A stretch of 64,000 nt of DNA from Cryptomeria japonica (Eukaryota > Streptophyta > Pinopsida > Cupressales > Cupressaceae), in the NCBI RefSeq assembly GCF_030272615.1, contig NC_081408.1:407077889-407141888 (forward strand), in the 5' to 3' direction. A program made the translations under genes and the position numbers. Of the stretch, positions 36,152-46,771 are shown piece after piece. Under the pieces are notes generated by a model. That model was not told where the DNA came from. It was given only the letters and a program-made list of their open reading frames with translations, and made no database searches. Position 1 is the stretch's first letter. Every line of letters begins with the position of its first letter.

Positions 36152-38180
36152 ATTTTGCTAATAGGATGAAAGATATTTATTTCGAAAGTTCTTTAAGTAA
36201 AATCATGGATAACATTGGATTTTAGTATTATAATTTTTCTTTTATCCTCTTGTAAATATTTTTACCTTTAATAAATAAATTTAATATTTTAGGGTAAATT
36301 ATATTTATTGAAATGAATAAATATCTAATTATGTTTTTTATTGTGCAGAAAGTTTTCAATATTTCTTCCATGGGATAGGAAGTATTCCTTACCCTAAGAA
36401 CTTCATATAATCAATATCATACAGAGAGGCATAATGATTTTTATTTTTTGCAATAGCACTTTGATAAGGATTAAAATATTATATTATTTCTTGCCTTTGA
36501 AAATTATAATTGTAATATTTTTATCAAAAGGGAAAAGTGTATGTGGTATATGATGACCTAAATAGGTTTTGATATATTATTATGTCATCTTATATTCCCT
36601 TAATGCTCTTTTCACCTTAGGTAAATAAATTGAACATATTCATTAGGGTAAATTATTTACATCATATGATAATGTTTGATTGATTTTTGCAAAGTATTTA
36701 TCCTATATGATAAAATATTCCCAAGAAAGATGAAGTTGCCCTAAAAGGATGAAAAGGTATTGCAAAGTTGGAATATTTATCCATGGATATCATTTTCCAA
36801 GGGAAGTATTATTATTTAGTATAAAGTATTTTACCTTCTGTTATTATTTGGAAATATATACTATGGTAAATATTTTGTTTTATTATATGAATTAATGTTT
36901 TTAAAGTCTCAAGTATAAATATTACTTTGCAAAATATCCTCTTAATGATATACTTTGATTAAGGAGGATTAATCTTGCATTAGGGGGGAAAGGGATTATT
37001 AATCTTTCATAAGCAAAACCTAATCAAGAGTAATTAATTTTTTAAATCAATGAATTTGATTGGCTTATCTTGTGCGCACGAGATATTGAGAAGATGATGA
37101 TTTTTTACCGAGCAATTTTATCAAGGTGGAGAATAAAAGACACATTATTAAAGCATCATTTAGTATTTTTTAGGGTTCTCATTTGTAATTATTTATTAAA
37201 CCAGAGGGTGTGTCCTTTGGAATGCAACTGTCTGTAACTCCCTTCTGTGTATGAAAGGGTGTGTCCTTTCATATATGTCTTTTGATTCACATACTTATAG
37301 GGAGTCATTTTTGTATGCAATAAAGGGGGGAAATACTAGCTGGAAGGACTGCAAGTTATATGTATTAGGGAAGTCTATAGGAAGAAGAAGTATCTTTTTG
37401 TGCAAATAGACTGTAATGAAGTATCTTCAAGTGCAGCTTATGTATGCAATCATTTCCTAAAGATTAATATACAAGGTTCGTTGTTTCTTTTCTAAATATT
37501 GTGCATACTTTGTGTTGATGAGTTATCTTTGTCCTCTTGATAAATCTGTCATTTGATTTGCTATGATGTGCCATCACATGCTATTACATTGAATGTGAGA
37601 TTGGGTTTTTATTGTTTGTGTAACACATACTGAAACCTTCATAGTTGATGATTAATATTGTCTTTGGAGTTGATAAGATCTCTTGTCCACATAGTGTCAT
37701 AAATATCCCTGGATAGAGGCACTGATCTGTTATTTATCTTTTAAGGTCTTGGTTTGTTATGCATTTAAGGTCCTTGATAGAGAAACATTCTTCCCAAACC
37801 CTATATGAATTGATCTTTGCATATTTCTTTTAAGTCTTGAAAGCATTCTTATTCTTAATATACAATCATAATCATTTTTCATTTTCTTTTAAAGAGCATT
37901 CACTTAAAGCACATAATAAAGCATAATTGTAGAACAATCATTTTCTAGTTTTGCATTTGCTAACCATAAATCTTAAATCCACTTTAAATAACTCTTTTTG
38001 TACTTGAGAGGGAGAGGTATACCCACGTAGGTTCAGTGGAGCCTTAAGTGCAGAGGGATTTGGTCTTTGACCAGCTCTGTTCATTGGTCAAGGCTAGTTG
38101 GATTAGTTGAGGATCTGGCAAACCCTTAAGTTGTCCAATATGTTGTTTTCGGAACCAACAAAGACAACCATTGAAATCCC
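36152..38180. other. AT-rich non-coding DNA
   Basis: This continues the degenerate long repeat interrupted by LINE B up to about 37000, then sequence with no ORF or element core that I recognise. The words GGGTGTGTCCTTT… repeat at 37206 and 37258. Confidence 0.4.
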
Positions 38181-38780
38181 TTGCAATCGAGCCTCAGAAA
38201 CCCGATTGCAAGTTATCAAAGGGTGTCTTCTTATAGTCTGAGTCTTGAAGACCAGATTACAAGTATTGATCTTGCAAAGGGAAAAAGTGAAAATGAGAAT
38301 TTTGGATCTTGAGGACTATATTACATGTGAGAAAAAACAAGAGCATGTCTTGTAATTGTGGATAACGAACATGCAACTTTATATGTGTAATGAGAAAATA
38401 CAAGTTTACACTTGTAATTGGATCCTAGAGACTTGTTTTCGAGTGTTTTTGAGTGCATTTTGGACCAATTTCAGGTTTTGGAGGACTAATTACAAGTGAT
38501 AACAACATGTATTTGGAAGGCAACTTGAAAAAATGTCATGATATGATGTAACTAGGTTCACATAGCTCAATTTTAGGCCATTTTAAGTCAATTTCGGGTT
38601 TCCAAGACAAGATCACAAGTAACATAAAGTCATTTAAAAAAAAAAAGAATCCACTTGCAATTGGGTCTTGAAGACCTGATTACAAGTTAAAGTCTAACTT
38701 GCACTCACAACAAAAAGACCCCCACTTGCAATAAGACGCTAAAAACCCAACTTTGCAAGTAAAGATAACTTGTTGTATGC
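38180..38780. repeat. Array of imperfect hairpin units (ACTTGCAAT … ATTACAAGT)
   Basis: Eight or nine units, spaced roughly 50-100 bases apart, carry variants of GAAGACC-GATTACAAGT. Often ACTTGCAATYGGGTCT lies just before, so the unit can fold on itself. The best case at about 38182-38214 has perfect 10-bp arms CTTGCAATCG / CGATTGCAAG. Another, at about 38653-38687, has 16-base arms differing only by transitions. The array lies next to a primer-site-like word on the - strand, in the position of a retroelement leader. Confidence 0.6.
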
Positions 38781-38947
38781 AAGGAAAAGTGGTTCGATGA
38801 AATCCAAAATGTGAAAATATTCAAAGACTTGCCCACACACCCATGGGACAATTGGTGCAAGTTATGGAGCCATGAGGAATAGCTCAACTTCCCAAGGAGT
38901 GTTCCGTGGTTCTCTATCTCACAAGGTCCCTCAAGCCAATGCCTTTG

Positions 38948-38959
38948 CTCTCATATCAC
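38948..38959 (-). promoter_or_regulatory. Possible primer-binding site beyond the Tat LTR
   Basis: The - strand reads G-TGATATGAGAGC right after the LTR's terminal CA. It matches the iMet primer word TGGTATCAGAGC at 10 of 12 positions, with the same 1-base spacer seen at 3455. Confidence 0.4.
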
Positions 38960-40222
38960 TGAGAAAAGTGACTTAGGGATGACAAATGCAAGAACAAGGG
39001 ATGCTTTTGATCGAATTTAGTATGAATGCATCCTATTTATGCATGATTCTAGTAAATGAACTAAACTAGATGATAAGAGGATGAGGTTAAAAAATACAAT
39101 CCTAACATGATATACTAGCTATATGATTTAATCTAAGATTATAGAAATACTCTAAAATGATTATTAGATTTATTTCTATTACAAAGAGAGGATAAATTCT
39201 TGTTAAAATTAAGTATAAGTATGATGCTAAAGACTTGGATCCTTAGAAATGGAGGAATGAGAGCTCTATTTATAGAAGAAATGGGGCAATGGATGGTCAG
39301 GATTGAATGATCAAATCAAGGGTCAGGATTGAAAGCTATCAATCCATGTTTACAATTCTCACCAATGAAATGGTGACAATTGTTAACATAAGACTGCTTG
39401 AGAGGAGAGGTAAGAAACATTAAATTCTTGAGAAGACATGAAGATTAGGTTAAGGTTATCCATTGGATAAAGCTTTTACCCAAAGGGTAAACTCTTGTGC
39501 AATGGTTAAAGGGATAACCATGGTCAAAGCAATGAATGCTTGATGAGACCCCTGGGTTAGATGAGGGTTGAGTTAGGCAAAAAGTCTCTAACCATGCCAC
39601 TAAGGGTTAGTTAACCATTAATGGTTTGAAGACTTTGGGGACAAATTTGTAAGAGTCCTTCCAAATTTGGGGGTTTTCAACAAGTTAGCTTGTTGAAGGC
39701 ATAAAGGCTTTAATGCCTTTGGAAGACTTTAATCCAAATTTGAGAAGTGACCTCCTCAAATTTAGGGAAAGGGGATAATTGAAGGGTTTAGCTTAATTGA
39801 TTAGGATTAGATAGGTTCTAGAAGAATTTAGGAAGAGGGTTAGGAGGCAAGTGGGAGATGTAGGAAAATGCAAGTGGGTGAGAAATAATAGGATTTAATT
39901 AAAATAAATTGTTTTATTTCAATTTGGTTGCAAGTTGAGGATTTTAAATAAATTAGATTTATTTAACTGGGGTGAACTATTTAATTAAATGTAAATTTAA
40001 TTAAAAAGTAGAGAGAAGGGATTTAATTAAATAAAATGATTTATTCAATTAAATGATATAAAAGGCTTAAGTGAATTTAAATAAATAAATTGAATAATTT
40101 ATTTAATTAAAATAGAGGAATGTGGGTGATTTAATTAAACTGGATTTAACTAAATAGAGGAAAGAGAATAAAATGAACATTAAATGTTCATTTAGGAATA
40201 TGGTCATTTTTATACATCTACA
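38960..40222 (-). repeat. LTR of the Tat-lineage element (1.26 kb)
   Basis: On the - strand it begins TGTAGATGTATAAAA at 40222, directly after a polypurine tract, and ends CACTTTTCTCA at 38960, with canonical TG…CA ends. U3 is rich in AATTAAATAAAT words. A TATA word lies at 39266-39275. The other LTR would lie beyond 64000. Confidence 0.75.
39266..39275 (-). promoter_or_regulatory. TATA box of the Tat LTR
   Basis: CTATAAATAG on the - strand, in the 3' part of the LTR, followed by GC-richer GAGCTCTC. The position fits the LTR promoter. Confidence 0.55.
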
Positions 40223-40240
40223 TTTTGCCCCTCTTTGAAG
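40223..40240 (-). other. Polypurine tract of the Tat element
   Basis: The - strand reads CTTCAAAGAGGGGCAAAA immediately before the LTR's TGTAG. This would prime plus-strand synthesis. Confidence 0.75.
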
Positions 40241-40799
40241 TGACGTGTGTGCACATGTTGATTCAAAGAAAAATGATGTGTCATCAAAATTTGATTATGA
40301 TCAGTGTGATGTTGTATCGAGATGTTCATGTCGTGCCCCAAATTTAATAAATGATGTTGATAATGCCCCCTCGGGAGATGAATAAAAAATTTGAAAATTT
40401 GATTGGAGTTGATAAATTTGATTGCATTTTAAAGTTTTGTCTATGTTGAATGCGATAATTTGATTCCTCTCCTGATAATGATTTTTGTTAGGGTTAGAAG
40501 TGAGACCACGAGCAATTTACATGTTCCACCATGTAACCCTAATTTTTGTTTACCCCATAAAAAGGTAAAAAGTGGTTTCTTTTGGATCATTTGTGTTTGT
40601 TGACTTTGGAGAAAGTGACATTTGGAGAAAAAGACAAAATGTCGATTCCCTTTGCTTCTTATCGATTCGAGCACATTCGAAGGTATCGGAGGCCTGCCAC
40701 GTATGGACCACCGGTAAGTCATCAATTTTTGCCCCTTTTTTGCTTTTTGTTTTGTCATTTTTTGTCATGTTTTCCAAATTTTCACGTGGATTTTCGTAG

Positions 40800-41240
40800 T
40801 TTAGCGCGTAGGGTCTACACCCTAGTGCATACGAAACAAAGGGTAGCGCGTCGAGTTTTAGGAACTAGGGTAGCATCTGAGTAGGGTTAAGTAGCGCAGT
40901 GGGGGGTTAGGATAGCGCATTGGCGTCTTTTGGTGTAACAGGTTCGCAGGCTAGCGCATAGGGGGAAAAGGGTAGCGCATCAGGAAGACCTAGCGCATAG
41001 GGTTAGTAGGGGGTCGCATGGGTGGGTTAGGCTAGCGTGTAGGTGTGACCTAGTGTATTAGGGTAGTTTTGCAGTGCAAGGCTAGATTAGGATAGCGTAT
41101 AGCCAAGTTTTAGCACATAGGGTGTTTTGGGTGGCGCATTGATAGATCAGGGTGGCGCAAAGGTGCAGGTTAGCGCTTAAGGTTAATTTTGTAGCGCATG
41201 GAGATTTTTGGATAGCGCATGTCGAGCAGTGTAGCTTGTG
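40800..41240 (+). repeat. Degenerate TAGCGCAT(AGGG) repeat array
   Basis: About 20 imperfect units with the core (T)AGCGCAT or AGCGCGT are separated by 15-35 bases, often followed by AGGG or TGGG. The block is GC-richer than its surroundings. It lies between the Tat polypurine tract and the antisense PMD gene, in the 5' flank of that gene. Confidence 0.7.
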
Positions 41241-41551
41241 GATAAAAGGTTTCAGCGTGTGGGCAGAAAAAATTGGGGAAAATAGGATTTGGTGAGGATT
41301 TATGAGATGAAGAAAGATAGGAAGGTGTTTGCCAGTTTTTCCGGTATGGGTGTGATAGTTAGTCTATGTGTCTGTTTTCGTTGGTTTGAGAAATTATCCG
41401 ATATGAGTTTTGATGTGGGATTTTTGATAGATAACTTGATTTGATTTTTCAGTGTTTCAAGTTGATGTTGATCTGATGTTGATATGGATTTGATATGATG
41501 TGGATTTTGAGATGGATGTTTGATACGAACTTGATTTGATAATCATTGTTT

Positions 41552-41726
41552 CAAGTTGATATGAATGTGGGACTTGAGTTGTTTTTCAAGTTGATATGGC
41601 TGTGGAACTTGAGTTGTTTTACAAGTTGATATGGCTGTGAAACTTGAGTTGTTTTTCAAGTTGATATGGATGTGGAACTTGAGTTGTTTTACAAGTTGAT
41701 ATGGCTGTGGAACTTGAGTTGTTTTG
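41552..41726 (+). repeat. 35-bp minisatellite, five copies
   Basis: Units start CAAGTTGATATG at 41552, 41587, 41622, 41657 and 41692, exactly 35 bases apart, with few differences. Partial relatives continue on both sides (41455-41551 and 41735-41820). Confidence 0.9.
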
Positions 41727-41960
41727 CATTGTTTCAAGTTGAAATGATCTAATATTGATATGGATTGATATGATGTGGAACTTGATTAGATTTTCAATTT
41801 TTCAAGTTGATATGAATTTGATTTTGATATAAATGTTGATTTGATGAGGAAACTGATATTGGACATGTTTTGTTTGCGACAGGAGCGGCTTGGGGTTGTG
41901 CAGTCACGAGAGCAATTTTCGAGACCGTGGTCGTTGATACCATGACTGACATAGGCAAAC

Positions 41961-42417
41961 AGGAATATTATTGAGAGATGTGGACTATCCTCTTTGTTAG
42001 AGATGCCCCAGTATATCATTAACCGAGGTTTATTGACAGCTTTGGCCGAGAGGTGGCATAGTGACACCAACACCTTTCATTTGGCGATAGGTGAGATTAC
42101 AATGACACCTGAGGATCACTACCGGATTCTGCGGATTCCTGTGATAGGTGCACTTTTACAATATGAGCAGACTAAGGAGGGCGAGACAGAGGCTCTTCGC
42201 CAGATTTTGTATGATGATCATATTTGTGGGTACGAGATCCCATGGCAGGAGTTTATTGATTTGGATTATGCTCCTCTACCATCAGTGCTAGAAAGATTTA
42301 TAGGTGGCTTCTTATGTCTCGACCATAGGTCGAAGGGACTGGTAGTAGGATGGGGGTTGGTCTTGGAGGACATGGTGACACAGGTTGCCGATTTGCATGG
42401 GGGTCTTCTATGTTGGC
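41961..42417 (+). pseudogene. Plant mobile domain (PMD) gene, 5' part
   Basis: An open stretch encodes the N-terminal half of a PMD (MAIN-like) domain: LLTALAERWHSDTNTFHL, GEITMTPEDHYRILRIPV, then the conserved C-terminal half of this segment to GWGLVLEDM. A small indel near 42350-42390 moves the frame, after which it reads RFAWGSSMLA up to the transposon insertion at 42417/42418. PMD proteins occur as host genes (MAIN, MAIL1) and as passenger ORFs in plant transposons (family knowledge). This copy lies antisense to the Tat pol, so it is the element's extra ORF. It continues at 55982. Confidence 0.8.
42410..42417. repeat. 8-bp target-site duplication, left, of hAT element
   Basis: ATGTTGGC, identical to 55974-55981. 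Eight bases is the hAT-superfamily duplication length. Confidence 0.88.
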
Positions 42418-42431
42418 CAAAGTTTACTTTA
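42418..42431 (+). repeat. hAT terminal inverted repeat, left
   Basis: CAAAGTTTACTTTA, matching the right terminus (reverse complement of 55960-55973) at 10 of 14 positions. Confidence 0.65.
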
Positions 42432-42469
42432 GTGGCAAATATTCACCAATGACGAATTTTTCACGTCGG

Positions 42470-42960
42470 CCATGTCAGAAATGGCGAATATTTTGTACCA
42501 TTTGGGGGTGGCCATGTCGCCAGAACATTATCAATTTCTGTCATAGTCACGGCCTGATCGCCATATGTTTTATGCAAATAAATGTTTCTATGCGATGATT
42601 TTGCCAATACAATATATGGTGGACACATGGTAAATTTAATTGTTTCACCTACACTCTCCGAGGTTGCCTTAATAGATGACCTTAATTCGCCTATAGGCAT
42701 GTGAAGATTTGTTAGCCAGGGGGACCCAATTCGCCTGACATCTTGCTGACGCGTGTCTCCATTCACCCCAACTTTCACCAACTATATTGTATTCGACTAT
42801 TATTTGGACAACCTATAATCGCCTCAAAAATTACATAAGTCGTATTTGGACGACCTATAATCGCCTCAAAAATTACATAAGTCGTGTTATAGTTACGCTG
42901 GATTCGCCAAATATTTGTATACCATATAAAATTCCCGGGGAATTCGCCATATAAGGATTG
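42470..42960. repeat. Left subterminal region with CGCC/GGCG motifs
   Basis: At least nine TTCGCC, ATCGCC or GGCGAA words lie between about 42483 and 42950. They include a 42-bp tandem duplication starting at 42802 and 42844 that contains ATAATCGCC. Subterminal repeats bind hAT transposases in Ac/Ds and relatives (family knowledge). The same words recur at the right end. Confidence 0.65.
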
Positions 42961-43223
42961 GTATAAATACATGCAAAGATCAGATCTATCTCAATATCTC
43001 AACACAATCTTGTGGGTTCTAGGCTCTGAATTCTGATCAATAGCAAAGTTTCAGACCAAGGAAAATCATTGTTGTTGAGTTGTTGACTATATTGGCAACT
43101 GCTAGTGACCTAAAGCCTTAAGGTGAGCGATCATATTTTTGAAGTGGTATATTATACATTATAGCCTATTATTGCTTCTTCAACAAATTGATATTTTTTT
43201 GGCAGCCTTTATTTCATTGGAGA

Positions 43224-43766
43224 TGTTGAACAGGAAGAGGGGTAGGAAACCTGAATGTGGGGAAGGCCAGGAGAGGCCAACAAAAAGCAGAACGTTGTCT
43301 TCGTACTTTGGCATTGTATGTGAAAATGAGGAAGGTACATCATCACAAGTACAAGTATAAAATTTGCCACCTGCACCGCATGTTGAAGACGACGGCGAAC
43401 CTGATATCTCAGATCAGGATGATCTTGAAGAAGATTATCTGGTAGATACCCAAGTTAGTCGGAATGATATAATTGACTTGGGTGATAATAGCATTGATGA
43501 TAATGCACAGAAGGGGAAAAGAATAGCCATATCAAAAAAGGGTGAACCACAATTAAAAAAGGATCGGTAGTGGGATATGTTAGTGAGGAATTTTTAAATT
43601 AATTGGGCATCAAAGTATCCATTCATTGGTCAAGAATCCAATTGAAGGCGAGCCTCCAATAGAATGCAGGTGTAAGATTTGCACTTGGAAACATAACAAG
43701 GAAATTAGGTTGTAGCTAAAATTTGACACCATAGAAAAGCATATTGGTAAAGTTTATGAAAAACAA
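43224..43766 (+). pseudogene. hAT transposase N-terminal part with BED-type zinc finger (broken)
   Basis: From ATG 43224 (MLNRKRGRKPE) an open frame encodes a basic then acidic N-terminus. After a stop and frame changes, the words WASKYPFI, NPIEGEPPIECRCKIC and DTIEKHIGK follow, the last in frame with the main ORF. CxxC plus the later His residues resemble a BED zinc finger. The lesions are an in-frame TAG at 43713-43715 and at least one indel plus stops around 43570-43640. Alternatively an intron could remove part of the damage, but I see no clear splice pair. Confidence 0.6.
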
Positions 43767-45728
43767 ATGATAGACGGGGTTGAAAAATCAGTGATAAGAT
43801 GGAAAACAAAGGATGAATGTAAGCATGTGAGGAATGTCAAAGAGTATTATTTTCATGAGAAATTACAGACGAAGCTTGCTGAAGTTAAAGGTTCTATTGA
43901 AGCTGTTTTTGGAAAAGCAATGCAAATAGAACAACTGAGAAAAGTTGTTCAGTTAAGCGTTGTTTTTCATATTTTGAGCAGAGGGCGTGCTATGACAAAT
44001 TTCCCATCAATTAGTGGTTTATTACACTTTGTGAAAGTTCCTAACTATCCTAATAGACACTGGTCAGTAAACAATGGATGGGAATGGGCAAGGTGTCTTG
44101 CTGAGGTTGAAAAAGAAGATGTACAGGAAAAGATAAGAGAGTCAAACTTCATTGCATTTTCTTTAGACGAAGTTACCACAGTAGATAATACTTCATGGGT
44201 ATGCATGCATGTTTATAATGTAGAGAATCATACCTGCCAACCTCATCTACTATCTGTTGCTAAAATGAAGGAGAGTGCGACAGCGGAAAATTTATTTCAA
44301 CTAGTAAAGAGAAGTTTAATTGAATATGGAGGTATGGATGACATGACGGTAGCCAAAAAATTGGTTTGTGTTGGAGCAGATGGAGCTTCAGTAATGCAAG
44401 GTCACAGGAATGGACTTTGTATAAAGATTGAAATTTCATTTGCACCGTACATTACTCCAATTCACTGCATGGCTCACAGAATGAATCTAGCTTTTGGAAT
44501 TGTGAGCAAGTTTGTTTCAGTTAAAAAAATTGAAATTTTAATCAAAGAGCTCTACTCACAATTTTGTCGAAGTCCCAAGCAATTTATGAAATTTCACAAC
44601 TTTGCTGATGGATTAACTGATGGGAACAAGCTTCTCAAGGATAATGATACCAGATGGATCTCTTTGGATGGTCTAGTACATCGAGTGTTTTCAGAATATC
44701 CATCCTTGATTGGACTATTTCACACAACTCGCGACGAATCAGATCAACCAAAATTTCCTAAACTTCTTGGCAGGTTAAGTAATTTAGAGACACTCTTAAC
44801 TTTAGCAACTCTTCTGCCCATGCTAGAGGAAATGAGGAATATTATGAAGGCTACCCAAAAAAGAGCTTTGTATATTGCAGAATATGCTACGTTGCGTAAG
44901 ATGACATGCCTGACCCTCGACAATCTCTATCGAAATCAACCAACACTATCTGATGAAAAATTTGTTAAGTGGCGGACACTCACAGATTTGAGCAATCCTA
45001 ATAACTTTTTACAAATCGGTGCAGACGGGGAGGTATGTGCCAATGTATGGGGAGTTGAGATACCAATGCACTTCTATGCCATGGTCGACCCTGAGGAACC
45101 AGGAAAGCGCCCTAGGAAGAAACTAGCAAGAGTTACAAAGGAAGATTTCGACAAGATTGTTGAGACTATAACTACTTCTGTGAAGAAAATTGCATATGAT
45201 CTTTCCTCACAAATTAGAAGCAGATTCCCTCCTGACAACCTACTCGAAGCCATGTCTATTGTGTTTCCTCATTATTGGAGCCTCAACAGTGCATCTGATT
45301 TTCGAAGTAAGCTACTGACTTTGGTAAAACAATTTTGCATTTCTAGAGAATTTAATGGAGTAACTATAATTGGAATATTAGACGAAACTCATCTTCTAGA
45401 GCAATTAGCTCATTTTGCATACACTATGAAAGAACAATATGCCAAAATGGATAACCCCTGCGAAGAGGGATCAGTAACAAGGGTTTGGAAATATATAGCT
45501 GAGAACAAATCCTTGTGTGATTCAATGCTAGAATATGTGAAGCTTGCTGATTTATGTCTTACCATGATATTGGGTTCGGTGGAAGATGAGAGAGTTTTCA
45601 GTGCTTTGGGGTTCCTAAAATCAAAGCTAAGAAACAAACTAGACAAAAATTTGGAAAATTGCTTGAGGCTCTATACATCTAGGTATGATGTCCACACTTT
45701 TCCTTATGATAGGGCACTGCAAATCTAG
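43767..45728 (+). CDS. hAT transposase, catalytic region and dimerisation domain
   Basis: A 653-codon open frame. It contains a hAT-type RNase H-like catalytic region, with the first Asp in FSLDEVTT (about residue 134), the second in GADGASVM (about 205) and HCMAHRMNLAF after it. The C-terminal hAT dimerisation segment is ILGSVEDERVFSALGFLKSKLRNKL, with the expected catalytic Glu at about 606-608. The enzyme would cut the element out as DNA and reinsert it with 8-bp duplications, matching those found here. The frame is open upstream only to the TAG at 43713, so the given Met is internal. After the TAG at 45726 the same frame continues as an acidic tail to about 45915, so the original protein was longer. 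Confidence 0.85.
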   Translation: MIDGVEKSVIRWKTKDECKHVRNVKEYYFHEKLQTKLAEVKGSIEAVFGKAMQIEQLRKVVQLSVVFHILSRGRAMTNFPSISGLLHFVKVPNYPNRHWSVNNGWEWARCLAEVEKEDVQEKIRESNFIAFSLDEVTTVDNTSWVCMHVYNVENHTCQPHLLSVAKMKESATAENLFQLVKRSLIEYGGMDDMTVAKKLVCVGADGASVMQGHRNGLCIKIEISFAPYITPIHCMAHRMNLAFGIVSKFVSVKKIEILIKELYSQFCRSPKQFMKFHNFADGLTDGNKLLKDNDTRWISLDGLVHRVFSEYPSLIGLFHTTRDESDQPKFPKLLGRLSNLETLLTLATLLPMLEEMRNIMKATQKRALYIAEYATLRKMTCLTLDNLYRNQPTLSDEKFVKWRTLTDLSNPNNFLQIGADGEVCANVWGVEIPMHFYAMVDPEEPGKRPRKKLARVTKEDFDKIVETITTSVKKIAYDLSSQIRSRFPPDNLLEAMSIVFPHYWSLNSASDFRSKLLTLVKQFCISREFNGVTIIGILDETHLLEQLAHFAYTMKEQYAKMDNPCEEGSVTRVWKYIAENKSLCDSMLEYVKLADLCLTMILGSVEDERVFSALGFLKSKLRNKLDKNLENCLRLYTSRYDVHTFPYDRALQI

Positions 45729-45915
45729 AGGTCCAAATGTGAAAGAAGAGGTTTGGGCAACACTTCAAACCAAAGTGACAGTGGGACTACTGGAGCTACT
45801 GGTAGCATTGAGATGCAGTTCAGCGAAGATATGCAGACTTAGACTCAGAGTGAAGAAACCACAGATGGGAATCAAGAAAGCACTAAATTTGACGAGGATG
45901 AATGGCAACTGTAAG

Positions 45916-46771
45916 AGATTGGTATTTATTAATCTTATTACTGTATCTCATCATTCATATTACAAAAGCATATTACTTTTTGCAATTAGAATTTAATATT
46001 GATTTGTAATTATATTTTTCAACTTTCTATTTCCAGATTTAAAATAGCATAATAAAAAAAAAACCATAATGTGTTTATTGATACATAGATGTTTATTGTT
46101 TATTTATACATGTTTGAGTCTCAAATCTATGTGATACATTTCAGAACCATATGATACAATTCATTCAATAGTAATACACCAAATTCCAATCTATGTGATT
46201 CTCCATACCAATTGCAAAAGTGAATACAAAGTTTCAGAAGTAGAACCCTTTGCAAAATTGCAAATGACCTTGAATTCCCTTTTATAGAAACAAGGGAGCA
46301 ACAACAACTTAAGGTCGAATTGCAAGTTTGCAACATGTGAACATTGAACATCAAAATCACAAACTCAGCACATATTTATATGGCCATCACAGGCCGTATT
46401 AGCAATTTAACATCTGCTACATGTTTGATGTCTCCTGTTCAAAAAACAGAGTTCAAAATTAAATATTAATTCACGCCATGACAAATTAAACATAGATAAT
46501 AGCAGTGCCTAAAACCTACTAATCATAAATAGAGAAATGCATAAATGTTAAAGCAAGGGAGAATTTGAGAATACAAATTTACTGGCTGAAGTTTTGCACT
46601 GTGCATCATAGATTCATAGGCTGGATTAGCAAAATAGCAAACAGAAAAAACATAAAACCTTGAAATTAAGAATAAAAGAAGAAAATTGTGCAATACATAC
46701 TATGATTCTTAAGAATTTTGTGCCAGTTTTTGTAGGGTGCTCCACTCTTCGTCTGATGCAAGGTCAATATT
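45916..46771. other. AT-rich spacer between converging genes in the hAT element
   Basis: This separates the transposase (+) from the large - strand gene. It holds only short frames (to 77 codons) without domains. Confidence 0.5.

Noticed and set aside
38180..38780. CRISPR-like array
   Set aside because: Units vary in length and sequence, spacers are not unique fixed-length segments, and the context is a plant retroelement.
41543..41737. 64-codon - strand ORF with repeated QPYQL words
   Set aside because: Translation of the 35-bp minisatellite; its five repeats explain the frame.
42350..42598. 82-codon ORF crossing the left hAT end as a gene of its own
   Set aside because: Its first part is the shifted PMD frame and its second part is hAT subterminal DNA; the join is created by the insertion.
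45685..45996. Separate 103-codon + strand ORF after the transposase
   Set aside because: Overlaps the transposase end in another frame; the acidic tail in the transposase frame is the better reading.
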